From Ascarosepion bandense (taxonomy: Eukaryota > Mollusca > Cephalopoda > Sepiida > Sepiidae), in the NCBI GenBank assembly GCA_037127315.1, contig JBBBDQ010000403.1, positions 2,958,001 through 3,022,000 of the forward strand: a stretch of DNA of 64,000 bases, written 5' to 3'. Position 1 is the stretch's first letter, and each line of letters begins with the position of its first letter. Shown one piece after another: positions 31,374-42,447 of this stretch. A program made the position numbers and the translations under genes. The notes beneath the pieces were generated by a model, which was given only the letters and a program-made list of their open reading frames with translations, was not told the DNA's origin and ran no database searches.

Positions 31374-31679
31374 GTGCATTGTGGTGCAGTGGATATCGGC
31401 TCGGAATGAGAAATCGGGGTGCCGAGTTCGAATTCCAGTTGAATTCCTTGCATTCACTTATGCGCAAATACCCTTGGGAAAGGTATTAATCTGTCTCTTC
31501 CCTCCAGTTATGGGTTAAATAACAGGACAGATTGGGTTCTATAGCCTTGCCTGGCAACCAGTCTACTGCAGAAAGCAATGGCAACCTACTGCGGGATAAT
31601 CTTCTGCCCAGTCAGTCATGTCTCTTTTGAGACATGATCGCCCAAGTGTGTATCACGTATGGCACTTAACTGACTGACT
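31374..31679 (+). mobile_element. tRNA-derived SINE, copy 5
   Basis: Probably the best full copy: GTGGTGCAGTGGATATCGGC, GAGTTCGAATTCC at 31424-31436, GACAGATTGGGTTCTATAGC, perfect tail hairpin, ACTTAACTGACTGAC end. Confidence 0.88.
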
Positions 31680-31974
31680 CCATTTTTGTTCTAACATGAC
31701 TCTTTTAATGATAAAGCATGATAGAAGGAATTAGTTACTTCCATAAGTGATAGAATTCTCTCAATATCTTTATGAATTGTATTTGTATATATATATATAT
31801 ATATATATATGTAGGAGTTTCACTTGAGGTCTGGAGTAAATAATTTGAGACTGAATAGTTCTTCAAAACATGGTAAGATTCCAACTGTTTGTTATGACTC
31901 TTTCTTATTAACCTTCTTATTTTAAGATACTGAAAGTTAAAAGACATTTATCCCTAGTGTTAGAGCTACATGGA

Positions 31975-32163
31975 GGCATGGTGGAGTAATAGATAGCAGC
32001 TCAGAATGAGGAATCAAAGAGCTGAGTTCGAATTCCAGTCAAGTTCATTACATTCACTTACATATTTGGGAAAGGCATGAATCCACATCTCCTTCCCCTA
32101 GCAATGGATAAATAGCAGTACAGATTATCTTCTATAGCCTTAGATAGCAACTAGTCTAGGAGA
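31975..32163 (+). mobile_element. tRNA-derived SINE, diverged partial copy
   Basis: Head GGTGGAGTAATAGATAGC, B box GAGTTCGAATTCCAG intact, body lost after CTAGTCTAGGAG. Confidence 0.65.
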
Positions 32164-32522
32164 AGGAAAAACTCTGAATTCAAAACAAGATAGACCACGT
32201 CACCCAGAGGATAAAGGGGGTTGTATAGGGATGACACTCCTACCAGTAAAAAAGATAGTTATGGAAGCATCAACAACAATGAACCAGTTAATGGTGAGGG
32301 ATCATCAATAGCCTATGCTCCACTGGGACTGATGGAACAGAGAGAGTAGTGATCAATTATAAGGCTCTGATCATCTGGATTGTTAGAAGTGTAACTGTAA
32401 ACTATAACATCAACTGCATAGATGTTTATGAAAAAAAAAAGTTTTTGTCTTTGAGATCAAGTCGTACAATAACTAATTAGTTTTTGCTTTATATTGACTT
32501 TATATTTTGTTTTTTTCTCTAG
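32164..32522. other. Intron 6 end
   Basis: Unrecognised to about 32460; then a T-rich run leading into the exon 7 acceptor. Confidence 0.5.
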
Positions 32523-32633
32523 CGAACCCTTGTGGCCTTAAACCATGCAAAAATGGAGCTAAATGCTTTAACAGAGGGGAAAAGTTTTTCTGTAAATGCA
32601 AACCTGGATTCATGGGAATAACCTGTATTGAAC
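32523..32633 (+). CDS. EGF-like module exon 7
   Basis: A 111-nt, phase 1-1 exon. It has the best polypyrimidine tract in the gene (TTTTTTTCTCTAG) and a GTAAGT donor. The module starts NPCGLKPCKNGAKC, then FNRGEKFFC, K, C, KPGFMGITC. It is more basic in the second half than exons 1-6. Six cysteines are present, with no calcium-binding consensus and no O-fucose site (Lys before C3). It joins exon 6 through a split Pro codon. Confidence 0.94.
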
Positions 32634-33082
32634 GTAAGTCAAAACTTAATATCTATTTAAAAACTTTTATACTTTTTACATGATTCGGACTCTTGTCCTC
32701 ATTTTTGTTACCATTTGTATGATGTTTCAGCCATTGTATGCTCCAGCCTTCTTCAAATTTCAAACCGAACCCTTTATTACAATCACTGGGATATATCATT
32801 CTCATTCCTTGCATAAAGCCTCTTTTGGTAGTCATGCGCTATCTCCCTGTAACTCTCTAAGTTACTTGTTCGTCATTGCTGTAGCCTGGTACTGAACTCA
32901 CAACTCTTTGGGTCAAGTCGCTGGAACTAACCAATGTTTATAAATTCTTATATTTAATTTTTGGTTTTACTATTAAATTATATTTTGATTGCATTACAAA
33001 ATGGTGCCTTTCTGTCTTGTAGAATTTTCTAGATACAATTTCCCAGACCACATTTTCTAGTACTTTTTTACAGTGATATTCA

Positions 33083-33169
33083 TCCTGTACAGATCACCAA
33101 AGTTAAGCAACGTTGAACCTGGTCAGTACTTAGATGGGTGACCACTTGGGAATAACAGGTGCTGTAAGT
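33083..33169 (+). pseudogene. 5S rRNA-like sequence (3' two thirds)
   Basis: GATCACCAAAGTTAAGCAAC, TACTTAGATGGGTGACC, TGGGAATAACAGGTGCTGTA match the well-known internal promoter (A box, C box) and 3' part of eukaryotic 5S rRNA with several changes. The first ~35 nt are absent. It is followed after 13 bp by a SINE head. Either a 5S retropseudogene next to a SINE or a 5S-tRNA composite SINE. Confidence 0.82.
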
Positions 33170-33182
33170 GTTCAGTGACGGA

Positions 33183-33334
33183 CGTGTGTTGTGATGCAGT
33201 GGATATCGGCTCGGAAAGAGAAATCGGTGAGCCGAGTTCGAATTCCAGTTGAATACCCTGCAGTCACTTAAGCACTGGTACCCTTGGGAAAGGTATTAAT
33301 CCATCCCTTCCCTCCAGTTATGGGTTAAATAACA
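33183..33334 (+). mobile_element. tRNA-derived SINE, 5' half
   Basis: GTGTTGTGATGCAGTGGATA, B box GAGTTCGAATTCCAG, ends at TTATGGGTTAAATAACAGG. 3' hairpin tail missing. Confidence 0.8.
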
Positions 33335-34204
33335 GGTAGGACCTGCCCTTAAAAACAAATCCCAATGAATTTTGGTACTCGAAAAGAAAAAAGTATTACT
33401 AGATGCAAAATTTATATAAAAACAACAATATATTGTTGAAAGAAATAAAAAAAAGGTATTACCAGCAACAAATAAATAAAATTTAGTTGGCAATTAATGA
33501 CCCGCTGAGGTTGATATGCCATAAAACAAAACAACCAACCAATCATCCTGTACAAGACCAAATAGCCACTCATTACATATTAACAAGTGCAATTTATGTG
33601 GGGAAAATATTGCAGCTGATATGTTGGCCTACGAACAGATATTAAAATATGGAAGACAACAATAAACAAATCAATGAGTATTGCCAAGTTTATTTTAATT
33701 ATAGAAAATAGATCAGTGCATGTAAAAGAGTGAGAAGTTGTTGTCCTGAAAAGGATAGTTTATTGCATGCTAGCAGTATAACCCGGTGTTGCTCAGGTGT
33801 AATCCATTGTCCTGGAGCTCAGATTCTTTGGACGTTGGCACGAAAGATTAAAAAGCAATAGTTGTTTCCAGTTAAAGCGAAACCATAGACTGAAAGAAAA
33901 ATGAATGGATGTAAGTCAAATTTTGATTTCCTGATATTGATATCAAATAAGTTTTTTTCGTCATAAACTGAATTTTGAAGGCTAAATAAGTCCTCTGAGT
34001 AAATGGTATCATGGCTGAGACTAAGAACTACAATTATACTTACTTAGAACCAAACCCAGAGCAAAAAGTAAAATAAAAGGGCTGAAAAAAATACAGACAT
34101 ACAGGCAGTTAAACAGACACACACACAAACATCTTGCCTTTTATATTGTAAGAACTGTAACCTTGAAACTTCTGAATATTGTTTCTTATGTCTGTGTCTA
34201 TGAG
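33335..34204. other. Intron 7 stretch
   Basis: Contains GCAGTATAACCCGGTGTTGC (33774), a motif typical of some degenerate dispersed repeats, but I cannot name it. Confidence 0.35.
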
Positions 34205-34450
34205 TGTATCAAATTTGATTAAAATCAGACCACTCCTTCTATAACCCGATTTTTTTTATTATCGATTTTCGATATTTATCTGGGGTACCTTGACACAAAA
34301 CCTAGCGAAGAACACTTGCAGATTCTTATAGTACAACTGTGTAAATTGTCAAGAAAATCGGTTCAGCCATTTTGGAGTCTATAGGTAACGGACACACACA
34401 CACACATACACACACACACAGACAAAGTTTCATTTATAAATAAGTTAGAT
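34205..34450 (+). repeat. Dispersed repeat with (CA)n tail, copy 1
   Basis: TCAAATTTGATTAAAATCAG, ATTATCGATTTTCGAT, GGTTCAGCCATTTTGGAGTC, GGTAACGGACACACAC then CAAAGTTTCATTTATAAATA. Same blocks at 38528. Confidence 0.8.
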
Positions 34451-35832
34451 TGTTGCTGATAGAGATGGCTGGTTTGGCAGCCATTGATGAGCTGGTTCTG
34501 TGACTGATGATGCTGATGATGCTTAGATCTAGAGATGCTACACTAGTCATCTGAATATTTACCAGAAACTTCTCCACCAAGGCTAGATGGAAATCAAGGT
34601 CGTTTTTAAAGTGGGAATTGCAAGCCTGTAAACCTGGGCAAAAAATTTCCCATAGACTTTTTATAAGGAAGGGTAGGGCTTCTGTCTGTTTTTCCCCAGA
34701 TGAGACTCTGGCCTTCAGCAACTGGGTTCCTCTCCATCCAGAGGCACAGAAGATATTTCAACTTCCTCTGATGACTGAGGCCAGTTGTGACACAAGAGTT
34801 TTAACATGGGTACCAAAGTGTAGACTCGGGCAACTGGTAAAAATTGGCCCAGCCCTTGCATATGCAAGAACTGGGTAATAACTTGTTCTTTTCCTGGCCC
34901 AAATGCAGAGTGTCTGATAAGTCTAATTTCATATGGAAATCTATACTAGTAATGAGGATTTACCCTGTTCCCCTACTGGAGTGATTTGTGATACAAAGTC
35001 GGTTTATAACTTGAGGGAACCCAAGTGCCGACACTCAGGCCATTGGTCAAAGATTACCCAGCACCTGCATATTCAGTAACTTGATACAAAACTTGTTTTA
35101 GCATGTCTGAAATCATCTTAGACATTATGATCACACTAATCTGGGCTGCAGGTATTCTGAGGCCTTTTTTTTTTTTTATCTTGAATCAGTTTTACACTGA
35201 TTGCTTTTTCTTCCAGTGATTTTTTAAAAAAATATAAAATTGTCAACAAGATACAGCAAATAGTTAACTCAGCACTTTGACAGATTAAGAATAAGGAAAG
35301 AATCCCCTTGGGAGCTGGTTTCACAGAGCAGTGATTCAAAATATAAAATCTCTGGTAAAAATGATGGAATTATGACACTGAAGTAAATAAATCTTAGATA
35401 TGCGTGGAGGAAGTAAAAGATGACAGTGCGTTCGACAGCAGACATGTAGAAAAGAAAATTATGGAATTACTTAATGGTAATAGTAATACTAAAATTAGCT
35501 TCTTCCAGTTTAATTCACAAAGGTTAGGTTAATCTGTGGTATGATTTTTCAAAGGTGTTGCACACTGGGCTCTCTCCCACCCAGATTGATTGTATCAGGA
35601 AATCATTTCCCTGATAACACTTGACCATGGCAAGTTTTGAACATGAGTTTCATGATTAGAAAGGGAAAATTTTAACCACTTGGCTGCACGCTCATGTAAA
35701 AATGATTAAAAAATCATTAGATAGATTTTTCAAATGTCATGTTCACTTTGATGTTTCAGTGAAATTATTAGTAAAGTACTGTAAAACTTTTTCTTTTCTA
35801 ACAAACACATTAATATCTTCTTAACAATCCAG
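34451..35832. other. Intron 7, mostly unrecognised
   Basis: No named repeat or ORF that I trust. ATAACACTTGACCATGGCAA and CACTTGGCTGCACGC near 35640-35690 may be a tRNA-like SINE remnant, unproven. Confidence 0.4.
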
Positions 35833-35943
35833 GAAACTACTGCAGTCCTATGCCTTGCAAGAATGGAGGCATTTGTACCAACAAAGACAATGGTTACATC
35901 TGCACTTGCAAAAATGGCTACAAAGGAGTTGATTGTCAAATTG
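35833..35943 (+). CDS. EGF-like module exon 8 (divergent)
   Basis: A 111-nt, phase 1-1 exon, AG acceptor at AACAATCCAG and donor GTAAGT. It encodes NYCSPMPCKNGGIC, a loop TNKDNGYIC, then TC and KNGYKGVDC. It differs from the preceding modules: NYC for NPC, the common NGG of many EGF repeats, and an aromatic Tyr in GY-KG. The upstream junction codon is CGA (Arg), not Pro. It ends in g, so the next junction codon is GTT (Val). This marks a change to the second exon subfamily (exons 8-10). Confidence 0.93.
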
Positions 35944-36159
35944 GTAAGTGCAATTTTTACATTCTATTTAACTTCTGAAGATAATTTGTTTTGTAAAGCA
36001 TATTTAACATGAATTATATTGATGCGCACAAGCGGTTGCTGAGGAGGATTGAGGAAACAGTTTATTTGCCAATTTACCTGTCCACCTACAGTTCACCATC
36101 TCTTGCCCTCTTGTTGGGGTGAATAATATGCCAAATGCATTCCCTGTTCTTGGCCCACT

Positions 36160-36235
36160 ATCCATGTCTTCTATATGCCATGTCCTTTCAAGACATGGGC
36201 TATTCAGGATCTCCACAACGTCCTATCCTTTGTAA
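36160..36235 (-). mobile_element. Family A LINE 3' terminus
   Basis: TTCTATATGCCATGTCCTTT and CAGGATCTCCACAACGTCC on + equal the 3' end seen at 20148-20210. Confidence 0.6.
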
Positions 36236-36395
36236 CTATTGTGGGCGCGTACCTACTTCCAGTCATTATTTAAGCCATAAGGTTTATATTCTCAGGGCAG
36301 TAGTTTCGGGAGCAGCCCGCCAGGTATGTATGGCTTACTGCCATTCTTGTAGTTATATTTTCTTTGTTAAATACAATATGTTAAACCTATTATCC

Positions 36396-37156
36396 ATTGT
36401 CCGAGTTATTTTTTTGTGGCCTCACTATTGGATCCATATCAGTAACACTTAATAATGATTGTCTTTTCATTATCTCTCCCAATCCCTCTTCTGACATCTA
36501 CTTATTGTCCGAGTAATTTTTTCATGGCCCCACTATCGGATCCACATCAGTAATGCTTAATAATGATTGTCTTTTCATTATCTCTCCCAATCACTCTTCT
36601 GACATCTACTTATTGTCCGAGTAATTTTTTCATGGCCCCACTATCGGATCCACATCAGTAATGCTTAATAATGATTGTCTTTTCATTATCTCTCCCAATC
36701 ACTCTTCTGACATCTACTTTTGTCCGAGTAATTTTTTCATGGCCCCACTATCGGATCATCCAGTAATGTTAATAATTTTTTGATTGTCTTTTCCCCATTA
36801 TCTCTCCCAATCACTCTTCTGGACATCTACCTTATTGTCCAGTAATTTTTTCATGGCCCCACTATCGGATCCACATCAGTAATGCTTAATAAGATTGTCT
36901 TTTCATTATCTCTCCCAATCACTCTTCTGACATCTACTTATTGTCCGAGTAATTTTTTCATGGCCCCACTATCGGATCCACATCAGTAATGCTTAATAAT
37001 GATTGTCTTTTCATTATCTCTCCCAATCACTCTTCTGACATCTACTTATTGTCCGAGTAATTTTTTCATGGCCCCACTATCGGATCCACATCAGTAATGC
37101 TTAATAAGGATTGTCTTTTCATTATCTCTCCCAATCACTCTTCTGACATCCACTTA
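36396..37156 (+). repeat. 108-bp tandem, seven copies
   Basis: ATTGTCCGAGTAATTTTTTC, GGCCCCACTATCGGATCC, TGATTGTCTTTTCATTATC, CACTCTTCTGACATCTACTT. Starts near 36396, 36505, 36613, 36720, 36834, 36940 and 37047. Copies 4 and 5 carry several indels; the others are nearly identical. The unit resembles the end of the dispersed repeat also seen at 41470-41515. Confidence 0.92.
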
Positions 37157-38149
37157 CACAAGCTAGGTCACTCGCATTTTTTTTTGTCTGTTCCTCTTGC
37201 CATCAGTATGTCTTATGAGTGATAAATATTCCAAACCCTCTTTCCTCATCATGTTTCCTTGAAATTTCAACTTTTTTTTGTCCTGTTCCCTAGAAATAAA
37301 GCACAGAAAAATCTATATATGTAGAGTAAATACAAAAAGTTTGTTTTTGAAAAGTGTGAAAATCAAGGTATTTATTCTTGATTGACTTTTTCATTAATAA
37401 CCAGATTATATATACATATGGCGAAATTTTATGATATTGGCATTAACTGACATATTTGTTTAAATTTATTTGTTTGAGCATTATATCTTTTTAAGGGATA
37501 CTTGTATTTGAGTGGATACTTGGTTTTTTTCTATAATTTAGCAGTACATTTTTTATATCCTCTGGCCTGAAATATTAAAGAAATCTTGTTAGGAAAATAT
37601 TTATCTTCAAGCAGGATTTTAAACTGCAACTCAAACATTAAACATTTTTGAAAAATGTTCAAACAAAGAAATTTAAATAAATATGTTGGTTAATGCCAAT
37701 TTTGTAAGTTTCCATAAAATTTCATAATATTGTCTTTGGTTATGTTTGTTCACATTAGAATACGAATCAGAGCAGAAATCTAAAGAAATCAGGAAAATGT
37801 ATATTTATATGGCTTAATTCAAACATTTGTTGCCATGATATTTTCTGTGGTAAGATATATCAGATCTAATGATGGCATCTCCCCGGTACAGGGGGGTTGC
37901 AAGTTTGAATTCTGACAGAGGATTGATATTTTCTTAAGAAGATTTCTCGAATATGGTTCTACAGAAAGTTGATTGCTTTTGATTAACCATCTGTAGAACC
38001 ACTCATATAAACAATATTAGATTAGACCAAGATCTATATAAATAAGAATAGGAACAGGACACAATAGCAGATTGAAACAAAGACTTCTCAACATCAATCC
38101 TATATATATGTATATATAGATATATATATATATGTGTGTGTATATACCC
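37157..38149. other. Intron 8 stretch
   Basis: Family A LINE scrap at about 37195-37290 on the minus strand (CCAAACCCTCTTTCCTCATC on +); otherwise AT-rich. Confidence 0.45.
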
Positions 38150-38527
38150 TACTGGCCATAATTATTGGGCTACCCCAGTTTTTTAAAAGAAATGATGTAT
38201 TTCATATTATTTTTACTATTTATTGCCAAATAAAAATAAAATGGCTCTTTTGTGATTATTACTTTGAAAAATTTTACAAGGCCAGGAAACGAGCATGAAC
38301 TCATCTGAATCACCCTAAATTTTCTTCATTCATTCATTGATAAAACTGCAATATAGGTAATTATTAAATATTTATAAAGTCATTTGATGCACATGTTATT
38401 GTGCAATATTAACAAAAGAATCATTATTTTCATTTACAATTGTTCACTTGGCAATAAATACTAAAAAATAGTATGAAATACATAATTTTTTTTAAACATT
38501 GTGGTGGCCTAATAATTATGCCCGGTA
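38150..38527. mobile_element. Tc1/mariner-type MITE, copy 2
   Basis: TACTGGCCATAATTATTGGG ... CCTAATAATTATGCCCGGTA; same core as 1010-1384. It lies against the left edge of the next repeat. Confidence 0.78.
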
Positions 38528-38712
38528 GTTTGTATATCAAATTTGATTAAAATCCGACCACTCCTTCTATAACCTGATTTTTTCGATTATCGATTTTCGA
38601 TTCTTATTGGGGGTACCTCGGCACAACACTTAGCTAAGAACACTTGCAGATGTTTATAGTACATCTGTGTAAATTTTCAAGAAAATTGGTTCAGCCGTTT
38701 TGACGTCTATAG

Positions 38713-38768
<56 letters not shown>

Positions 38769-38812
38769 GACAGACAGACAGAGACAAAGTCCCATTTATA
38801 AATAAGTTTAGA
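38528..38812 (+). repeat. Dispersed repeat with (CA)n tail, copy 2
   Basis: Same blocks as 34205-34450; (CA)n extended to about 50 bp (38715-38763), then (CAGA)n, then CATTTATAAATAAGTT. Confidence 0.82.
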
Positions 38813-39238
38813 TGCTTGTTTTTTTGTGATGTGTCCCTTAAAGAGAGGAATTTTGCTCAATGGCACAAACTCTGACTTTGCCTTACTGCTCTTTGTGACT
38901 ACATAGTTTAGAGTGCACCAGGCTTAACAGTAGCTCTTTTTGCCCTGAGGGATGAAGGTTCAAATCTTGCTAGAGAAACCAAGTTTTTCTTTAATAAGAT
39001 TTCTTGAACATTCAGGCTGGTAGATAGAAATAAATAAATAAATATACTGCTTAAAATATAAACAGAGTACTTTCTTAAATTTGTGTATTCACTGAAAATA
39101 ATGTTTAAAGTGATGAAAATCTGTTGGGTTGACAAAAATCCATTCTAAAATTTTCTGATTATATTGTGTAAATATAAAAGCATTTTTTTTATTATCATTT
39201 TATTTCTCTTTCTAATATCAATAAATTTCATATTGCTT

Positions 39239-39269
<31 letters not shown>

Positions 39270-39270
39270 T
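39239..39270. repeat. (AAT)n next to exon 9 acceptor
   Basis: About ten AAT triplets end ten bases before the exon, replacing most of the expected polypyrimidine tract. Confidence 0.9.
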
Positions 39271-39280
39271 TTTTTTTAAG

Positions 39281-39391
39281 TTAATGCTTGTGGCTTGGAA
39301 CCATGCAAAAATGGCGCAACCTGTACAGATGTAGAAGATGGCTATAAATGCACATGCAAAATTGGATTTAAGGGACGTAAATGTGAAGTTG
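39281..39391 (+). CDS. EGF-like module exon 9
   Basis: A 111-nt, phase 1-1 exon encoding [34 protein letters not shown]. Six cysteines are present, and C2-KNGA-T-C3 fits the O-fucose consensus. The acceptor is an AAG, only ten bases after an (AAT)n microsatellite, and the donor is GTAAG. Its first half is the nearest in-window relative of the 87-bp satellite unit: both share TTAATGCTT, GTGCAACC/GCGCAACC and CTGTACAGATGTA. The following intron is 24.6 kb, mostly that satellite. Confidence 0.94.
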
Positions 39392-39742
39392 GTAAGCCAT
39401 GTTTATGTGATTACAAAACAATATGCAAATCAAGTTGTTCAGTCTTTTATTGTATGGATTTCTTCAGGTCATGATTTTTTCAAGCACTTTCAATTTATTT
39501 TAGCTCTTCTTTCACTGAAATTTTAATTTTTTAAAAAATCATGTTGCGTTTTTAATAATTTATTTTTCAGATATCTTTGAACATGCAGTTTAGTCAATCC
39601 CATTCAGTTTCCCTATGCTTTTCCTTTTAACAATTTTTTTATTAAATAACCCAAACCTAAAAAATAAATTTAACAGTTTTATATTCTATAATTCCAGGTT
39701 TCCATCAATATAAGTATTTTCTCTCAATACGGAAAACTCAAC

Positions 39743-39779
<37 letters not shown>

Positions 39780-40276
39780 AAAAGGCAATCTGTGAGTCTG
39801 TGTGTGATTGTTCCTTATGCACGCCTACATTTTTTAAGCTATGCCATTCAAACTTTCTAGGGACACATATCTACAGGGAAGCCAGGTCAACACATACCTT
39901 TTGAGTTTAACTTCAGCAATTTTCCCTTTTGCACTTTTTGGCCAAAGAACCCCCCCCCTTAGAAGGAGACAAAAGTATGACTGATACTAAAATTACACTT
40001 TATACTCCGTTCGAATACTACAGCAACATGCATTCAATGCCTTCTTCTTAATGCTGAAAATGGTTGCTAACAGCCTCAGCTCTCCTTTCCAACTTTCAAT
40101 AAATGATTTCCATCTACTCCTTTCATTGGTATTTTCTCCGACTGCTAAAATGTTCTGAGTTGCACAGACAATGCTGGGCAATGATGATAGTATATATATA
40201 TATATATATATATACATATGATCTCCTACTCCTACACATAAATGGTTTCATCCATCAAAAACATTACTTTAATCTG
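39392..40276. other. Intron 9 start
   Basis: (TA)n at 39748-39776 and 40190-40215. 39780-39990 (GCACGCCTACATTTTTTAAG, C-run AACCCCCCCCCTT) resembles a dispersed repeat I cannot name. Confidence 0.45.
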
Positions 40277-40650
40277 ATGAAGATTTTTTTTTATGATCAT
40301 TTCACCTCAAGGCACTACTGTCACTGATGCACAAGGGTCTACATAATATGAGAGCAAAAAGAAAAAGGAACATGTTTTAGGGGGTTTTAGAGAATGAATA
40401 AAAGAAAGATAGGAATACTAGTGTGAAGAGAATTACATGAGAGTAGAGTGGAAAAGGAGAAGAACAAGATACAGTGGGTATCTGGGAAACGATGAGAGTC
40501 AAGGAGATAAGAGATGACAATTGACATTGCATTTAGTCTCTTGGAGATTGTAGCTATTAGGGAGTCAAGTATATGGAAGGGAATTCCACAAGTCGGAAGT
40601 GCGAGAAAAGAAGCTACTAGAGTAGAAATGATAACTACATTTGACTGTAA
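40277..40650 (-). mobile_element. Family B LINE 3' end, diverged
   Basis: Poly-T, ATCATTTCACCTCAAGGCAC on +, then GGAGATTGTAGCTATTAGGG and GGAATTCCACAAGTCGGAAG, the antisense of the WNSLP-F-YNLQ tail. Confidence 0.75.
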
Positions 40651-40696
40651 AATGACTGACTAGGCAGAAGATTCTTGTTGTGAGACCAATACTTAC

Positions 40697-41400
40697 CTAC
40701 AACATGGACTCTTCCAGTACGATATTACTATGTTAATGGTAGGGTTAGGGTAGTTGTGCCAGCAGTTGGCATTTGCCTCTGTTGTTGCAACGATAACACT
40801 GTCAGCTCTCTGCCTTCTGGTAGAGGGCACTCTCTGCTTCCGAGCAGAGTGCAATAACCCAGTCATGGTTCTGCCGAGGGGTAGAAGCACGACTGGGCAA
40901 AAATAGACAGACATTTTTGGCCAGGCCATATAGCCTGGAAATCCCAGTCATAACAGACCATGTGTCACATGTTGGCCTTACTGGGAGGGACAGCTAAATA
41001 ATGTAGCACCAGGAGTGCTACTATTGACACTGTCAGCTCTCTGCCTTCAGGTGGAGAGCACTAACCCATTAGTGGCTCCGCCGAAGGGTAGAGTCACCAC
41101 TGGAGAATAACAGACAGATATTTTTGATTGGGCTATATGGCCCGGAAGACCCACATATAACTGACCTTGTGTCACCAGTAGTGCTACTATTGACACTGTC
41201 AGCTCTCTGTCTTTGGGTGAAGAGCTCTAACTGAGTTGTGGTTCCATCAAAGGGTAGAATCACGACTGGGGAAAGATAGACAGATATTTTTGGCCGGGCT
41301 ATATGGCCCGGAAGACCTACATTAAAAAGACCTTGTGTCACATTTCACCTTAAGTGGGAAGGCCGACTAAATATTGTTACACCATTAGTGTGCAGCTGCG
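40697..41400 (+). repeat. ~170-230 bp tandem, three copies, with internal hairpin
   Basis: ACTGTCAGCTCTCTG at 40797, 41028 and 41196. Each has a CAGTCATGGTTCTGCC ... GGGTAGAAGCACGACTGGG stem-type segment and a GGCCATATAGCC / GGCTATATGGCC palindrome. The first copy is longer by about 60 bp. Confidence 0.8.
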
Positions 41401-41529
41401 TACAACTACCAATATCTGCTTACTCTTACACTATTTTTTGTAACCTTTCTGTTTAATATATCTTTCTTTACCTCCAACCCGTGTTCCGTGTTTTCCTACC
41501 ATGGCCCCCACTTTGAGTCCACATCAATT

Positions 41530-41622
41530 TTCCTACAGTAGGTTGCCTTTTTTTTTTGGCAGTGGACTAGTTGCCAAGCAAGGCTATAAAACTCAATCTG
41601 TCCTGCTTTGTAATCCATAACT
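41530..41622 (-). mobile_element. SINE body fragment
   Basis: CAGTGGACTAGTTGCC, AAGGCTATAAAACTCAATCT, CATAACTAG match the antisense SINE body; both ends missing. Confidence 0.65.
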
Positions 41623-42440
41623 AGATTGGGTTTATGAGTAACAATATATTGAAAGAAAAACTATATGGAAATAAATAGTCAAATAAGACAAGATCTTTTA
41701 ATATACTAAGTAGGTTACATCATTAGACGACCAACCAAAAAAAATGCATCATTTCATGTGTGACAGACTAATGTATGTAGAATTCTATTTTGATGAAAAT
41801 GGAAGCCTTTCGTCACAGAGATTTTATTTTTAGTCAGAAAAACAAATAATTTTGTAATCTGAAAAATGAAATGAAAATATATTGCTATGTTTTTTGAGGT
41901 TTCTATTGCAACTGAACAAGTGATTACACACTCACACCAAAGAAATGAACAAATCTTTACCTTCATATCTTTTGGGTGAGTTTCAAATCTAGCATTCATA
42001 AAATTCATCACTATGAATGAATTTTCTCACTGGCATTTTTCCTAGAGTAAATGAAAAAAAAATTTACTGTCTGATTTTTTGTTTTAGTCTTTTTAGATGA
42101 GTTGTTATCATTCTAGACTAATTCATTTGGACTCTTTTCATTATCTTGTCTGTTTTCGTATTCACAGTTTTTGGTTTCTCTACTCATCAGCATTCTTCAG
42201 GCGTTCATTAAATTTGGTCTTTGTTATTCTACTTATGTCAATTCCACTTGACGAATCAGAAAGAGAAATGGTCACATCATGGATATAAACCCCAAACTAC
42301 AGGTCAAGGCTTATTTTTGTGATGTTTCTACTTTTCTCTCAATATTCAATCAGGTGGAATGAACAACATTTTTTTTTATTATTATTATGGTATCATATTC
42401 AAGATCTGGACACTATCGATGAACTGAGGGGATTTTTTGC
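41623..42440. other. Intron 9 stretch, nothing recognised
   Basis: AT-rich, unique-looking sequence; no ORF I trust. Confidence 0.45.
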
Positions 42441-42447
42441 AAAAAAA

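Noticed and set aside
33083..33169. Functional 5S rRNA gene
   Set aside because: The 5' third is missing and several conserved positions are changed.
34434..34878. Overlapping 86-95 residue frames on both strands
   Set aside because: No domain, no splice context, no repeat of known coding family; chance openness.
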